Positions 17,669 through 27,262 of a stretch of DNA of 64,000 bases are shown here, piece after piece. The position numbers and the translations under genes were made by a program. The DNA comes from an uncultured Paraglaciecola sp. (GTDB taxonomy: Bacteria > Pseudomonadota > Gammaproteobacteria > Enterobacterales > Alteromonadaceae): NCBI GenBank assembly GCA_947498355.1, contig CANMKA010000006.1:62001-126000 (forward strand), given 5' to 3'. Numbering within the stretch: the stretch's first letter is position 1; each line of letters starts with the position of its first letter. The notes beneath the pieces are model-generated. The model saw only the letters and a list, made by a program, of their open reading frames with translations. It did not search any database and had not been told where the DNA came from.

Positions 17669-18796
17669 ATGGAATTGAATCAAGCATTCGGCTACCCAAG
17701 GGGCTGGATAAGTATTGGACTTACTCTTCTATCTGTTGCACTGCTGAGCAGTTGTAATAGCAGCAAGCCTGCAAATGCACCCCCCAATACCAAGAAAATC
17801 GTAGAAATTCCTGTTGAAGTGGCGTCTGCGATTAGGGGAGACATCTCTACTCACTACGCGACTACCGCCATTTTAGAGCCAAAAGAAGAAGCCTACGTGG
17901 TGCCAAGAGCACAGGGGATCATCCAAGAAATTTATGTTGAAGAAGGCGATTATGTAGAAAAAGGCCAAAAACTGGCGCAAATCGAACCACGCCGTTATCA
18001 CCTCACGGTCGAACGCGCTAAAGCTAACCTCTCGGGATTACAAAAGGAATTAGACAAAGTTAATAAAGTGTATAACAAACAACTTATAAGTGACGATACC
18101 TACGACAAGCTCACAGCTCAGTATCAATCAGCAAAAGCGAGTTTATCTTTGGCCGAACTAGACTTAAAAGAAGCCACCATACTGGCTCCAATTTCGGGAT
18201 TTATTGCCGAGCGTAATGCCAAAGTTGGCAATTTAACAGAGTCTTTTCAACGGTCAAAAATGTTTCATATCGTTCAACAAAAAGAACTATATGGAATTGT
18301 CCACCTTCCCGAAAAAGAACTGTCTAACGTACACCCCAATCAAGCCGCAGTATTAACCCTTAGCGCATTTGAAGACTATCAAACCCATGCTTTCGTCAAA
18401 CGCATCAGCCCAGTTATCAACGCAGAGACTGGCACCTTTAAAGTTACCTTACGGGTACCTAATCACCAAAACAAATTAAAAGCAGGCATGTTTGCCCAGG
18501 TTAAGCTGAACTACAATACCCACAAAGATTCATTGTTAATACCCAGACGTGCCTTACTTGCGCAAGGCGATGGCAACCAAATATTTTTAGTTAAAGACGG
18601 CCTAGCAACCCGAGCCGAGCTTGAATTGGGTTATCAAGAGAATGAGTACGTAGAAATCCTAGGTGGATTAAGTGGCGACGAGAAAATCGTGATTACCGGT
18701 CAACAAAATCTAAAAAACAATTCGCCAGTTACTATCATCAATTTAGCTCCACCTAGCATTAACTCTGACCAACAAGCCCCTCTAGCCAAAGGATAG
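17669..18796 (+). CDS. RND efflux periplasmic adaptor (membrane fusion lipoprotein)
   Basis: This 375-residue protein links an inner-membrane RND pump to an outer-membrane channel. The N-terminus has a hydrophobic signal and lipobox LLSSC with Cys at about 35, so it is probably lipid-anchored. After a linker come the barrel-sandwich/lipoyl half-motif (GIIQEIYVEEGDYVEKGQKLAQIEP, about 90-115), a helical hairpin (about 118-165) shorter than in AcrA, the second lipoyl half (TILAPISGFIAERNAKVG), and the beta-barrel and membrane-proximal domains. It is the first gene of an operon; the first permease follows after 4 bases. No outer-membrane factor is encoded nearby, so a TolC-like protein elsewhere would be needed. 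Substrate unknown. Confidence 0.92.
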   Translation: MELNQAFGYPRGWISIGLTLLSVALLSSCNSSKPANAPPNTKKIVEIPVEVASAIRGDISTHYATTAILEPKEEAYVVPRAQGIIQEIYVEEGDYVEKGQKLAQIEPRRYHLTVERAKANLSGLQKELDKVNKVYNKQLISDDTYDKLTAQYQSAKASLSLAELDLKEATILAPISGFIAERNAKVGNLTESFQRSKMFHIVQQKELYGIVHLPEKELSNVHPNQAAVLTLSAFEDYQTHAFVKRISPVINAETGTFKVTLRVPNHQNKLKAGMFAQVKLNYNTHKDSLLIPRRALLAQGDGNQIFLVKDGLATRAELELGYQENEYVEILGGLSGDEKIVITGQQNLKNNSPVTIINLAPPSINSDQQAPLAKG

Positions 18797-18800
18797 GCTC

Positions 18801-21800
18801 ATGAATATTGTCGATATAGCAGTGAAGCGACCGGTCACTGTATGGATGTTTACACTCGCAATTTGTCTATTTGGCATGGTGTCTCTTAGCAGACTAGATG
18901 TGAGCTTACTGCCCGAATTGTCTTACCCTACCCTAACCGTCAGAACCGACTACCCAGGTGCAGCCCCCGCAGAAGTCGAGCAGTTAGTAACCAAACGCAT
19001 CGAAGAATCGGTCAGTATTGTTAAAGGCGTTCGCCGTGTTACCTCATCTTCCAAAGCGGGTCAGTCTGATGTAGTTCTCGAATTCGAATGGGGCACAGAC
19101 ATGGACTTTGCCAGTGTTAAAGTACGTGAAAAGCTCGACAGCACTTGGTTACCGCTGGATATCAAAAAGCCTGTAGTCTTGCGTTTCAACCCCAGTTTAG
19201 CGCCTATTATGCGCTATGGATTAAGCAATCTAGGTTCCGCCCCCACTAGTCTATCAGCACAAAATTCTGAGCCTAAACCCAAACAGCCAGCTATTTCTGA
19301 GCTAAGCAAGGCCACACGTTTGTATGCCGAAGAGCAAATAAAACGCAAACTCGAATCTGTGGCAGGCGTTGCCTCGGTGAAAGTAGGCGGCGGTCTCGAA
19401 AACGAAATACACGTATTGGTCGATCAACAAAAAATCAGCCAACTCAAGCTATCTATCGAGCAAATAATCCAGCGTTTAAAAGCCGAGAATGTGAATGTAT
19501 CGGGCGGCCGGGTCAAAGATGGCGATCAAGAGTACTTAGTCAGAACAATCAATCAATTTGAGCACCTCGATCAAATTCGAGAGTTATTCGTTGCCCATAG
19601 TCAAGGCAAAAACATCCGCTTGGGAGACGTGGCGTCTGTGGTCGAAGCCCATAAAGATGCAAAAGCCATCACCCGTTTTGACTTATCAGAAGGAGTAGAG
19701 ATTGCTATATATAAAGAAGGCGACGTCAACTCAGTCGAAGTGGCTAGGGCTGTTCGTAAACGCATCGAACAGCTAAACAAAACACTTCCGTCTAACCTAA
19801 CATTGCAGCTAAATTACGACCAATCGACCTTCATTAGTCAGGCCATATCTGAGGTCAAAAGTGCCGCCATTTTTGGTGGCTTGTTGGCCATGCTGGTCTT
19901 GTATTTATTTTTGAAAAATGTCTGGCCAACTGTCGTGGTATCGATTTCTATTCCAGTCTCGATTATTGCGACCTTCAACCTGATGTATAACAATGACATT
20001 AGCTTAAACATTATGAGCTTAGGCGGCATAGCCCTAGCCATTGGCCTGCTTGTCGATAACTCTATTGTGGTGCTTGAAAATATCGCTCGGCATAAAACCC
20101 AAAACGCAGATTTTAAACAAGCAGCGGCTATTGGCACGAAACAAGTCTCGATGGCAATTGTTGCCTCAACATTAACCAGCATGGCGGTGTTTTTCCCTTT
20201 GGTGTTTGTCGAGGGCATTGCGGGTCAGTTATTTAGGGATCAAGCTCTAACCGTAACCTTTGCTTTAGCAGCGTCGTTATTGGTTGCCCTAACCCTTATC
20301 CCTATGCTCGCGGCCCGCGAAAAACCATTGCGAGCAACCAAGCAAGAATTGCCTGCAAGGCAAGGAGAACCTGCCAACACCCAATTACTGCCTGTACCCA
20401 AAGTCACAAAGCCAAGCCACCCAGTTGTGCGTTACCCCAAAAAATTCATGGCTGGGCTGGGCAGTATGTTTTATCACGTATTCTTATTCATCGTCAGCTC
20501 AGGGTATCTAGTGTTTAATCTGGTCAGCAAGCTTTTAAAGTGGCTATTGGCACCATTCGTATGGCTATTTGACACTTTCATGAAACACGCCGAAATCCTG
20601 TATTTAGCCGCTCTAAAAACAGTATTGAAAGCTCGCGTTACCTCAGTGTTAATGGTTATGACGTTGTCAGCCTCATCCTTGTTACTACTGCCTAAAATTG
20701 GCATCGAATTGATCCCAGATATGGCCCAAGGAGAGTTTTTTGTAGAAGTAAAATTGGCAAGTGGCAGCCAATTGGCAAACACAGACACATTATTGTTCGA
20801 ACTCGCCGACTATACCCAAAAATTAGAAGGCGTATCCAGAACCTATTCCCTAGCAGGCAGCGGTACCTTAGTTAATGCCTCAGCCAATCAAGGGGGCAAA
20901 CATTGGGGCAAGTTAAATGTAGTCATGAATGAAAAGGCCAGCGCCCAAACCAAGCAACAAGTCCAACAAAGTATGCGAGAGTATCTTGCTCAGCAAGCTG
21001 GTGTGCAAAGCCAATTTGGTCAGCCTGACTTGTTTACCTTTGCTACGCCCCTAGAAATACAACTCTATAGCTACGACCTTGATACCTTACTCATTTACAG
21101 TCAAAAAATTCAAGAAAAGCTGCAAACCGATCCCAGATTTGCAGATGTGAGCGCCAAATTACAAGGAGGTAACCCAGAGCTAAAAATAGAATTCGATCAC
21201 AATAAGTTAGCCCAACTGGGGTTAAGCGCCCCTAATGTTTCTCGGCTCATAGCCGCAAAAATTGGCGGTGAACTCGCGGGAAAATTTAGTATACAAGATC
21301 GCAGAGTCGACATAGTGGTTAAAGCTCCCTTAGGGCAACGCAACTCAATACCTGATATTGGGAAAATGATTGTTAACCCCAATGCGCCTCATCCGGTGTC
21401 GCTAGACTCAGTGGCAAATTTAAGTATGGGGATTGGCCCAAGCGAAATTAGCCGAATCGAGCAACAAAGGGTCGCTGTGATTAATGCCAACCTTAACTTT
21501 GGTGGGCTTGGAGAAGCCACACAAGCTGCTGACGCGCTCTTGTCTGAGATGGTATTACCCGCAGACACACGCTATAAGGTAGCCGGACAGTCAGACGAAA
21601 TGCAGCGCAGTTTTACCTCACTACAACTTGCCTTAGCACTGGCAATATTTTTAGTCTATATCATCATGGCTTCACAGTTTGAATCTCTGCTTCACCCCTT
21701 GCTAATACTGTTTACCGTGCCTTTGGCCTGTGCCGGTTCGATATTCGGGCTGTTTGCCACCCAAACCTACATTAGTGTGGTGGTATTTATTGGTTTAATT

Positions 21801-22151
21801 ATGTTGGCAGGGATAGTGGTCAACAATGCCATCGTACTAATTGACCGCATTAATCAAATGCGCGCCCAAGGACTAAACAAACACCACGCCATTATCGAGT
21901 CGGCCAAAGGCCGTTTACGCCCCATATTAATGACAACACTTACGACCTCTTTAGGCCTTTTACCCATGGCAATTGGCATAGGTGAAGGGGCAGAAATGCG
22001 TGCCCCTATGGCAATTACTGTGATCTTTGGTTTGTTGTTTGCGACCCTACTCACCTTATTGTTTATCCCGGCAATTTATAGCCTTTTAGATCGCAAACGT
22101 TTCGTCCCACCCACCAAATTAGAACAAGCCTCGGAGAATACACATGAGTAA
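18801..22151 (+). CDS. RND efflux permease, first of two
   Basis: This 1116-residue proton-driven pump is of the hydrophobe/amphiphile efflux type. It has twelve core membrane helices in two halves, each half starting with a TM helix and a large periplasmic loop. TM4 carries GLLVDNSIVVLENI at about residue 418 with a single Asp, in contrast to the Asp-Asp pair of AcrB; VDN is common in less studied branches. Between TM6 and TM7 there is an unusually long insert (about residues 506-595). It contains a Pro-rich linker and extra hydrophobic segments (FYHVFLFIVSSGYLVFNLVSK, WLLAPFVWLF), which accounts for most of the excess over the usual 1030-1050 residues. Its last 8 bases overlap the start of the second permease. 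Confidence 0.93.
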   Translation: MNIVDIAVKRPVTVWMFTLAICLFGMVSLSRLDVSLLPELSYPTLTVRTDYPGAAPAEVEQLVTKRIEESVSIVKGVRRVTSSSKAGQSDVVLEFEWGTDMDFASVKVREKLDSTWLPLDIKKPVVLRFNPSLAPIMRYGLSNLGSAPTSLSAQNSEPKPKQPAISELSKATRLYAEEQIKRKLESVAGVASVKVGGGLENEIHVLVDQQKISQLKLSIEQIIQRLKAENVNVSGGRVKDGDQEYLVRTINQFEHLDQIRELFVAHSQGKNIRLGDVASVVEAHKDAKAITRFDLSEGVEIAIYKEGDVNSVEVARAVRKRIEQLNKTLPSNLTLQLNYDQSTFISQAISEVKSAAIFGGLLAMLVLYLFLKNVWPTVVVSISIPVSIIATFNLMYNNDISLNIMSLGGIALAIGLLVDNSIVVLENIARHKTQNADFKQAAAIGTKQVSMAIVASTLTSMAVFFPLVFVEGIAGQLFRDQALTVTFALAASLLVALTLIPMLAAREKPLRATKQELPARQGEPANTQLLPVPKVTKPSHPVVRYPKKFMAGLGSMFYHVFLFIVSSGYLVFNLVSKLLKWLLAPFVWLFDTFMKHAEILYLAALKTVLKARVTSVLMVMTLSASSLLLLPKIGIELIPDMAQGEFFVEVKLASGSQLANTDTLLFELADYTQKLEGVSRTYSLAGSGTLVNASANQGGKHWGKLNVVMNEKASAQTKQQVQQSMREYLAQQAGVQSQFGQPDLFTFATPLEIQLYSYDLDTLLIYSQKIQEKLQTDPRFADVSAKLQGGNPELKIEFDHNKLAQLGLSAPNVSRLIAAKIGGELAGKFSIQDRRVDIVVKAPLGQRNSIPDIGKMIVNPNAPHPVSLDSVANLSMGIGPSEISRIEQQRVAVINANLNFGGLGEATQAADALLSEMVLPADTRYKVAGQSDEMQRSFTSLQLALALAIFLVYIIMASQFESLLHPLLILFTVPLACAGSIFGLFATQTYISVVVFIGLIMLAGIVVNNAIVLIDRINQMRAQGLNKHHAIIESAKGRLRPILMTTLTTSLGLLPMAIGIGEGAEMRAPMAITVIFGLLFATLLTLLFIPAIYSLLDRKRFVPPTKLEQASENTHE

Positions 22152-25100
22152 ACTCCCACCTAAAGGGGCAGGCATTGCCACTTGGGCAATTTCTCGCCCC
22201 GTTACTGTCTGTATGTTCTTTTTGTCTATGCTGATGCTAGGGACGATATCGAGTCAACTTTTGCCCCTTGAAAAATTTCCTAGTATCGATATTCCGCAAA
22301 TCGGTATCAGCATACCCTATCAAGATGCTACACCCATTGAAGTAGAAAAAATGATTACCAAGCCAATAGAAGAAGTGCTAGCAACTATGTCGGGCATTAA
22401 ACGGCTCAGATCATTTTCTTCTGAAGACGGCGCTCGCGTCCAATTAGAATTTGCTTGGGACGCTAATTTAAAAGCCAAAGGTATCGAGGCTAGAGAGAAG
22501 ATAGATGCAATACGTGCTTCCCTACCAGACGATATCGAAAGAGTCTTGGTATATCAGTTTAATACCAGTGATATGCCTATTTTGGCCATGCGAATTTCTG
22601 CTGAACGCGATTTATCTAACGAATTTGAGTTACTTAATCGCGAACTACGCTTACCCATAGAACGCATCCCGGGGGTCAGTAAAGTCAGCTTATTTGGAGC
22701 CAGCCATCAACATATAGCCATTCGTCTCGATGCCAGCCGCATGGCGTCACTACAAGTTAATACAGGTGAATTAAGGCGAGCCCTGAACCGTTCAAACTTT
22801 TCTATTTCGGCGGGTGAGCTAAAAGATACGGATCTACAACAAACTATCCGAGTGTCTCTTCAAGGTCAGTATCGTTCGATACAAGATATTCGCGACCTAA
22901 TGATTAAGCAGGGCGTAAGGCTTAGTGATATTGCATCGGTTGAACGCGAAACGCCAATACGTAAAGATGGCAGGCGATTAGACCAAGAACCAGCAATAGG
23001 CTTAGAAGTGTTCCGTGAATCAAACAGCAATTTGGTCGAAGTCGCCGACCGAGTTATGGCAAGTATCCAAGCAACCTCAGCCAAAAGCGAATTTTCCGGT
23101 ATCCATATACGAGTCACTCAAAATGAAGCCGACAGCGTAACCCAATCTCTAGACGACTTACTAAGTGCAGGCATGCTAGGCGCTTTGTTGTCTTTTGGCG
23201 TTTTGTATCTTTTTATGCGCAATATTCCAAGCACTTTATTGGTGGTGCTATCTGTGCCTTTTTCAATAGGAATAACCTTGGGCTGTATGTATTTACTGGG
23301 CTACACCATCAATATTTTATCTATGATGGGCTTGATGCTAGCCATAGGCATGCTAGTCGATAACGCAGTAGTCGTGACTGAAAGTATCGAACTTGAAAGG
23401 CGAACCCAGCCAAATGTATTATTCGCGACTCAAACTGGGGTCAGTAAAGTAAGTCTTGCGGTTATCGCAGGTACCCTAACCACTGCAATCGTATTTTTAC
23501 CCAATATTGTTGGTGCAAAAGTTAACGTCACCATATTTTTACAGCATGTTGCCATCGCAATTTGCATTTCTTTGTTCGCATCGTTGTTAATTTCGCAAAC
23601 CTTGATCCCTTTAATCAGCTATGCATTAGCCAAACGCAGCCAACGCAATAAACCACCTGAACAATTAAACGTCATACCACCTGGGCCTTTAAATAAAGCC
23701 CAAATATTTTATCAAGCTTGCGTTACTTGGACCTTAACCCACCAGGGTAAAGCGAGTTTGATAGCATTAGTAATTTTAGTCAGTACCGCAATACCTTTTA
23801 CATCAGTTACTAGCGATGACAATCAAAACAACGACTCTAATCGCATCTGGATCAACTATCGAATAAACGGCAACTATACCCTAGAGGAAGTCGCCAAAAG
23901 CGTGGATAAAATTGAAAGCTATTTGTACGCCAACCAACAAAAATTTCATATTAAGCAAGTTTATAGCTATTACCGATCAGGGTTTGCGGTATCGAGTATC
24001 ACCTTTAACGATGACTTGCCCGTCTCCCTTAAAGTCATACGCCAACAAATTTTAGAATCTATGCCCAAACTAGCACGGGGTAACCCTCAATACGAAAAAA
24101 ACAATCATGCTAACACCAGTGTCCGGCTCAGAATTTCAGGTGACTCGACGGCTACCTTAGCCGAAATAGGCAGTCAAATTCAGCCTGTATTGGCCAACGT
24201 TGACGGCCTAATGACTGCAAAAGTCAATACGACTCGCCATAAGCACGAGCTGCAGATCAGCATAGACAGTAAAAAAACCTTTAGATTTGGCCTAACCACT
24301 CAAGAGGTGGCCCAACTCGTGGCAACGGCTCTGCGTGGGGCAAACTTGAGAACCTTTAGGGACCAGTATTCAGAAGTAAAAATAAAGTTATTGTTCGATC
24401 AGTCAACTCAAGACTCTATTGATGCTTTACGCAATCTCTCCATTACGCGCTATCAAGGGCGGAATATCACGCTGGACATGCTAGCAAGCTTTCGTATCCA
24501 ACCTATGCCTTCTAAAATTACCCGTCATTCTAGGCAAACATCGGTATACATAGATGCAGAACTTAAAGAAGGCGTCACCTTAAAACAGGCAAAAAATCGT
24601 ATTGCTGGGGTAATGCAACATATTAAATTACCCGATGGATACACGTGGAGTTTTGGTAGCCGAATCAAACGCCAGTCCGAAAATGAATCTGCCATGCACG
24701 TCAATATGATACTCGCACTCCTAATGATTTATTTGGTTATGGCTGCCTTGTTCGAATCTCTCATATTACCCACCGCAGTGATTACCTCCCTGCTATTTTC
24801 GATCACAGGGGTATTTTGGGCCCTTTACCTAACAGGTATGTCTATGACCACAATGGCGTTAATTGGAATTCTAGTATTGATGGGAATAGTGGTAAACAAT
24901 GGGATTGTACTCATAGACCGCATCAATCAATTGGCAAATACTGGATTAGACTTACACAAAGCAATTGTTCAAGCCTGCCTTACCAGAGTAAAACCCATAC
25001 TTATGACGGTAGCGACCACCATACTAGGCCTACTTCCCCTTGCGCTGGACCCAATAAAGATTGGCGGAGACGGCCCACCCTACGCTCCCATGGCAATAGC

Positions 25101-25239
25101 CATTATAGGCGGACTTATCGTGTCCACTGTAACTAGCTTGCTGTTGGTGCCCTTGGCCTATGTGCTGCTTCTTAAGCTAAGAGATCAAACTACAACGCTA
25201 TTTAGCCACAGCAAAGCCATTGCCAATAAGTGGGTATAA
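22144..25239 (+). CDS. RND efflux permease, second of two
   Basis: This 1031-residue RND pump is of normal length, translationally coupled to the first permease through an 8-base overlap (ATGAGTAA). Conserved features are the N-terminal ISRPVTVCMFFLSMLMLG helix, the porter-domain blocks, GMLVDNAVVVTES in TM4 (about residue 404, again VDN), and the TM10-TM11 block GIVVNNGIVLIDRINQL. The two permeases differ clearly in sequence, so this is not a recent duplication. One adaptor with two different permeases resembles the MdtABC arrangement, in which two permeases form a mixed trimer. Whether these two do so is inference. Confidence 0.93.
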   Translation: MSKLPPKGAGIATWAISRPVTVCMFFLSMLMLGTISSQLLPLEKFPSIDIPQIGISIPYQDATPIEVEKMITKPIEEVLATMSGIKRLRSFSSEDGARVQLEFAWDANLKAKGIEAREKIDAIRASLPDDIERVLVYQFNTSDMPILAMRISAERDLSNEFELLNRELRLPIERIPGVSKVSLFGASHQHIAIRLDASRMASLQVNTGELRRALNRSNFSISAGELKDTDLQQTIRVSLQGQYRSIQDIRDLMIKQGVRLSDIASVERETPIRKDGRRLDQEPAIGLEVFRESNSNLVEVADRVMASIQATSAKSEFSGIHIRVTQNEADSVTQSLDDLLSAGMLGALLSFGVLYLFMRNIPSTLLVVLSVPFSIGITLGCMYLLGYTINILSMMGLMLAIGMLVDNAVVVTESIELERRTQPNVLFATQTGVSKVSLAVIAGTLTTAIVFLPNIVGAKVNVTIFLQHVAIAICISLFASLLISQTLIPLISYALAKRSQRNKPPEQLNVIPPGPLNKAQIFYQACVTWTLTHQGKASLIALVILVSTAIPFTSVTSDDNQNNDSNRIWINYRINGNYTLEEVAKSVDKIESYLYANQQKFHIKQVYSYYRSGFAVSSITFNDDLPVSLKVIRQQILESMPKLARGNPQYEKNNHANTSVRLRISGDSTATLAEIGSQIQPVLANVDGLMTAKVNTTRHKHELQISIDSKKTFRFGLTTQEVAQLVATALRGANLRTFRDQYSEVKIKLLFDQSTQDSIDALRNLSITRYQGRNITLDMLASFRIQPMPSKITRHSRQTSVYIDAELKEGVTLKQAKNRIAGVMQHIKLPDGYTWSFGSRIKRQSENESAMHVNMILALLMIYLVMAALFESLILPTAVITSLLFSITGVFWALYLTGMSMTTMALIGILVLMGIVVNNGIVLIDRINQLANTGLDLHKAIVQACLTRVKPILMTVATTILGLLPLALDPIKIGGDGPPYAPMAIAIIGGLIVSTVTSLLLVPLAYVLLLKLRDQTTTLFSHSKAIANKWV

Positions 25240-25542
25240 GTTAACTAATTTTCGGCCGAGAAAAGAAATATCTCCTGTAATCCATAGTTAACGTAGAGTA
25301 GATTATCTACCTCTCCATTCTACTTACTCAACAATGCGAATACCCCAAAGTCACATGTGCGGAATCTAATTCGGCAAAAGGCAACCATAGTGATTGAATC
25401 TAAAAGTGATTATGCGCTAAAGTTTACGCCAATGAAGTCGATTTCATTTCTTATAAGATTGCACCAAAGCAAGCAGGATGGTTAGGGCGTTATCAACGCA
25501 ACTAAGTAAGCTTTTTCCTCACAATTGAAGGATTCAATAGAG
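25240..25542 (+). promoter_or_regulatory. Intergenic region with a sigma-28-type promoter for the chemoreceptor
   Basis: TAAAGTTT (25418-25425), an 11-base spacer, then GTCGATTT (25437-25444) closely fit the FliA consensus TAAAGTTT-N11-GCCGATAA: the -35 is perfect and the -10 has 5 of 8. This places the chemoreceptor gene in the late flagellar regulon. The rest of the region shows nothing else. Confidence 0.6.
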
Positions 25543-27168
25543 ATGTCTCAATTTATGCAAAAAATCTCCATCAAACAGCGTTTGATCGCCGCCTTCGCCT
25601 TTATCATTTTGTTAATGGCCTCTATGTCGATTATGCAGCTACTGTCTATTGATAAGCTGGGGAACATTGTAGATAAAATGCATCGTCATCCACTTACAGT
25701 AACGAGAGCCTCGGCCCTAGCGTACGCAGATGCACTAAAAATCGGCTTATACGTTCGAGAAGCCAACAATATTGGCGCTAGTGGCTCGCAATTGAGCGGC
25801 CTACGCCAAAATATAAGAGAGACTCAACAACTTGCAAGAGATCACTTATCTGTCATTAATGAACGTATTTTAGGTGCAGAAGGCAAAGCTCTAGGCAAAG
25901 AGTCGACGGCCTTATTTGAAAGATGGGCATCTTTAACCAATCAACTATTAAATACTACGCCTATGGGCCCAGAGCAGTTTGCCCAGTTTAAACAACAAGA
26001 AAACGAGTTATCAAAGAAATTCTACGAAATCGTGTTGTACGCAGAAAACAAAGGAAATGGCTTTTATAAAAACTCTACCCAATCCATTGCTGCCACTAAC
26101 AACCAAACCTTTGTCATACTGGCTATTGCATTGCTACTAGGCATTGGCATCGCATGGGCGGTATTCTCTAGTATTATCAAACCTCTGAATCACTTGCGAG
26201 AAACCATTGAAAAAATTGAGAAAGATTCTGATCTTAGTGGCCGTGCCTTATTTACATCCCATTGCGAAATAGGCATTATTTCTAAGCGTTTCAACGAAAT
26301 GATGAAAAAACTAGATGCATCTGTCATTCAAGCTCGCGACGCGGCTAAACTTATAGAGCAATCTAATCATGAATATTCGCAACAAACCCAAGAAATAGCT
26401 AAAAACATCACCACTCAAACTGAAGAAGTTAGTCAAGTTGCGCAAGCCGTCACTGAGATGAACCAAGAAATACAATTGGTCGCACAAAATGCCGACGCAA
26501 CTAAAGAGCGCGTCACCGAAGCCAATCAAGTTGCAGCGAAAAGCAATAGCTTAGTCAAAGTTATGGCCGAAGATATGGATAGTCTATCAAGCTCGTCTGA
26601 TAAAACCACTGGCATGGTGGTACAGCTTCAACAAGATACCAGCGCCATCGATAGCATTTTAGAAGTGATTAAAAGCATTGCAGAACAAACGAATTTGCTC
26701 GCATTAAATGCAGCAATCGAAGCGGCGCGAGCGGGAGAACAAGGCAGAGGTTTTGCCGTTGTCGCCGATGAAGTACGCACGTTGGCAGAACGCACGACTG
26801 TGTCTACGTCAGAAATTCAAGAAACTATTGAGAAATTGCAAAAAGGCACAAACGCCGTAGTTTCTGCCATTCAAAGCAATGGAAAAATGATAGTCAGCAG
26901 CGTTACCAAAGCCGACTCAGTAGCCAACGAAATTAAGCAAATACAGACCTTAATGGACGAGATTTCATCAATGAATGCGAGTATGGCAGACAGCACCATG
27001 CAACAAGCTCAAGCCAGTCAGAACGTTGACCAAAGGATACAAACTTTATCAGCATTATCCGTTCAAGCTTCCGACAATACCCTGAATATGCAAAGTCAAA
27101 ACGCTGCCCTACTTCGTCAAAGTCAGGCGTTAACTCAATCTATGCATCAATTTAAGGTTTCTCATTAG
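25543..27168 (+). CDS. Methyl-accepting chemotaxis protein
   Basis: This 541-residue transmembrane chemoreceptor has a start chosen at [14 protein letters not shown]; a TTG at 25525 would add six residues. TM1 is at about 14-35 ([21 protein letters not shown]). A periplasmic helical sensor of the four-helix-bundle kind spans about 36-185, with TM2 at about 190-215 ([20 protein letters not shown]). A HAMP domain follows, then a long coiled-coil signalling domain whose hairpin tip ([43 protein letters not shown] region, about 380-425) contacts CheA and CheW. No C-terminal CheR-binding pentapeptide is seen. The ligand is unknown. A sigma-28-type promoter lies about 100 bases upstream. Confidence 0.95.
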   Translation: MSQFMQKISIKQRLIAAFAFIILLMASMSIMQLLSIDKLGNIVDKMHRHPLTVTRASALAYADALKIGLYVREANNIGASGSQLSGLRQNIRETQQLARDHLSVINERILGAEGKALGKESTALFERWASLTNQLLNTTPMGPEQFAQFKQQENELSKKFYEIVLYAENKGNGFYKNSTQSIAATNNQTFVILAIALLLGIGIAWAVFSSIIKPLNHLRETIEKIEKDSDLSGRALFTSHCEIGIISKRFNEMMKKLDASVIQARDAAKLIEQSNHEYSQQTQEIAKNITTQTEEVSQVAQAVTEMNQEIQLVAQNADATKERVTEANQVAAKSNSLVKVMAEDMDSLSSSSDKTTGMVVQLQQDTSAIDSILEVIKSIAEQTNLLALNAAIEAARAGEQGRGFAVVADEVRTLAERTTVSTSEIQETIEKLQKGTNAVVSAIQSNGKMIVSSVTKADSVANEIKQIQTLMDEISSMNASMADSTMQQAQASQNVDQRIQTLSALSVQASDNTLNMQSQNAALLRQSQALTQSMHQFKVSH

Positions 27169-27262
27169 GTCAATCTGCAAATTATGTTTGTTACGACTTT
27201 TAATTGTGGAAATACCACTCAGCCCTACTCGGAATAAACGCTGAAATTATTTGAAGATACGT

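Noticed and set aside
24816..25136. 106-residue frame inside the second RND permease
   Set aside because: It overlaps the conserved last membrane helices of the permease in another frame and has no family content.
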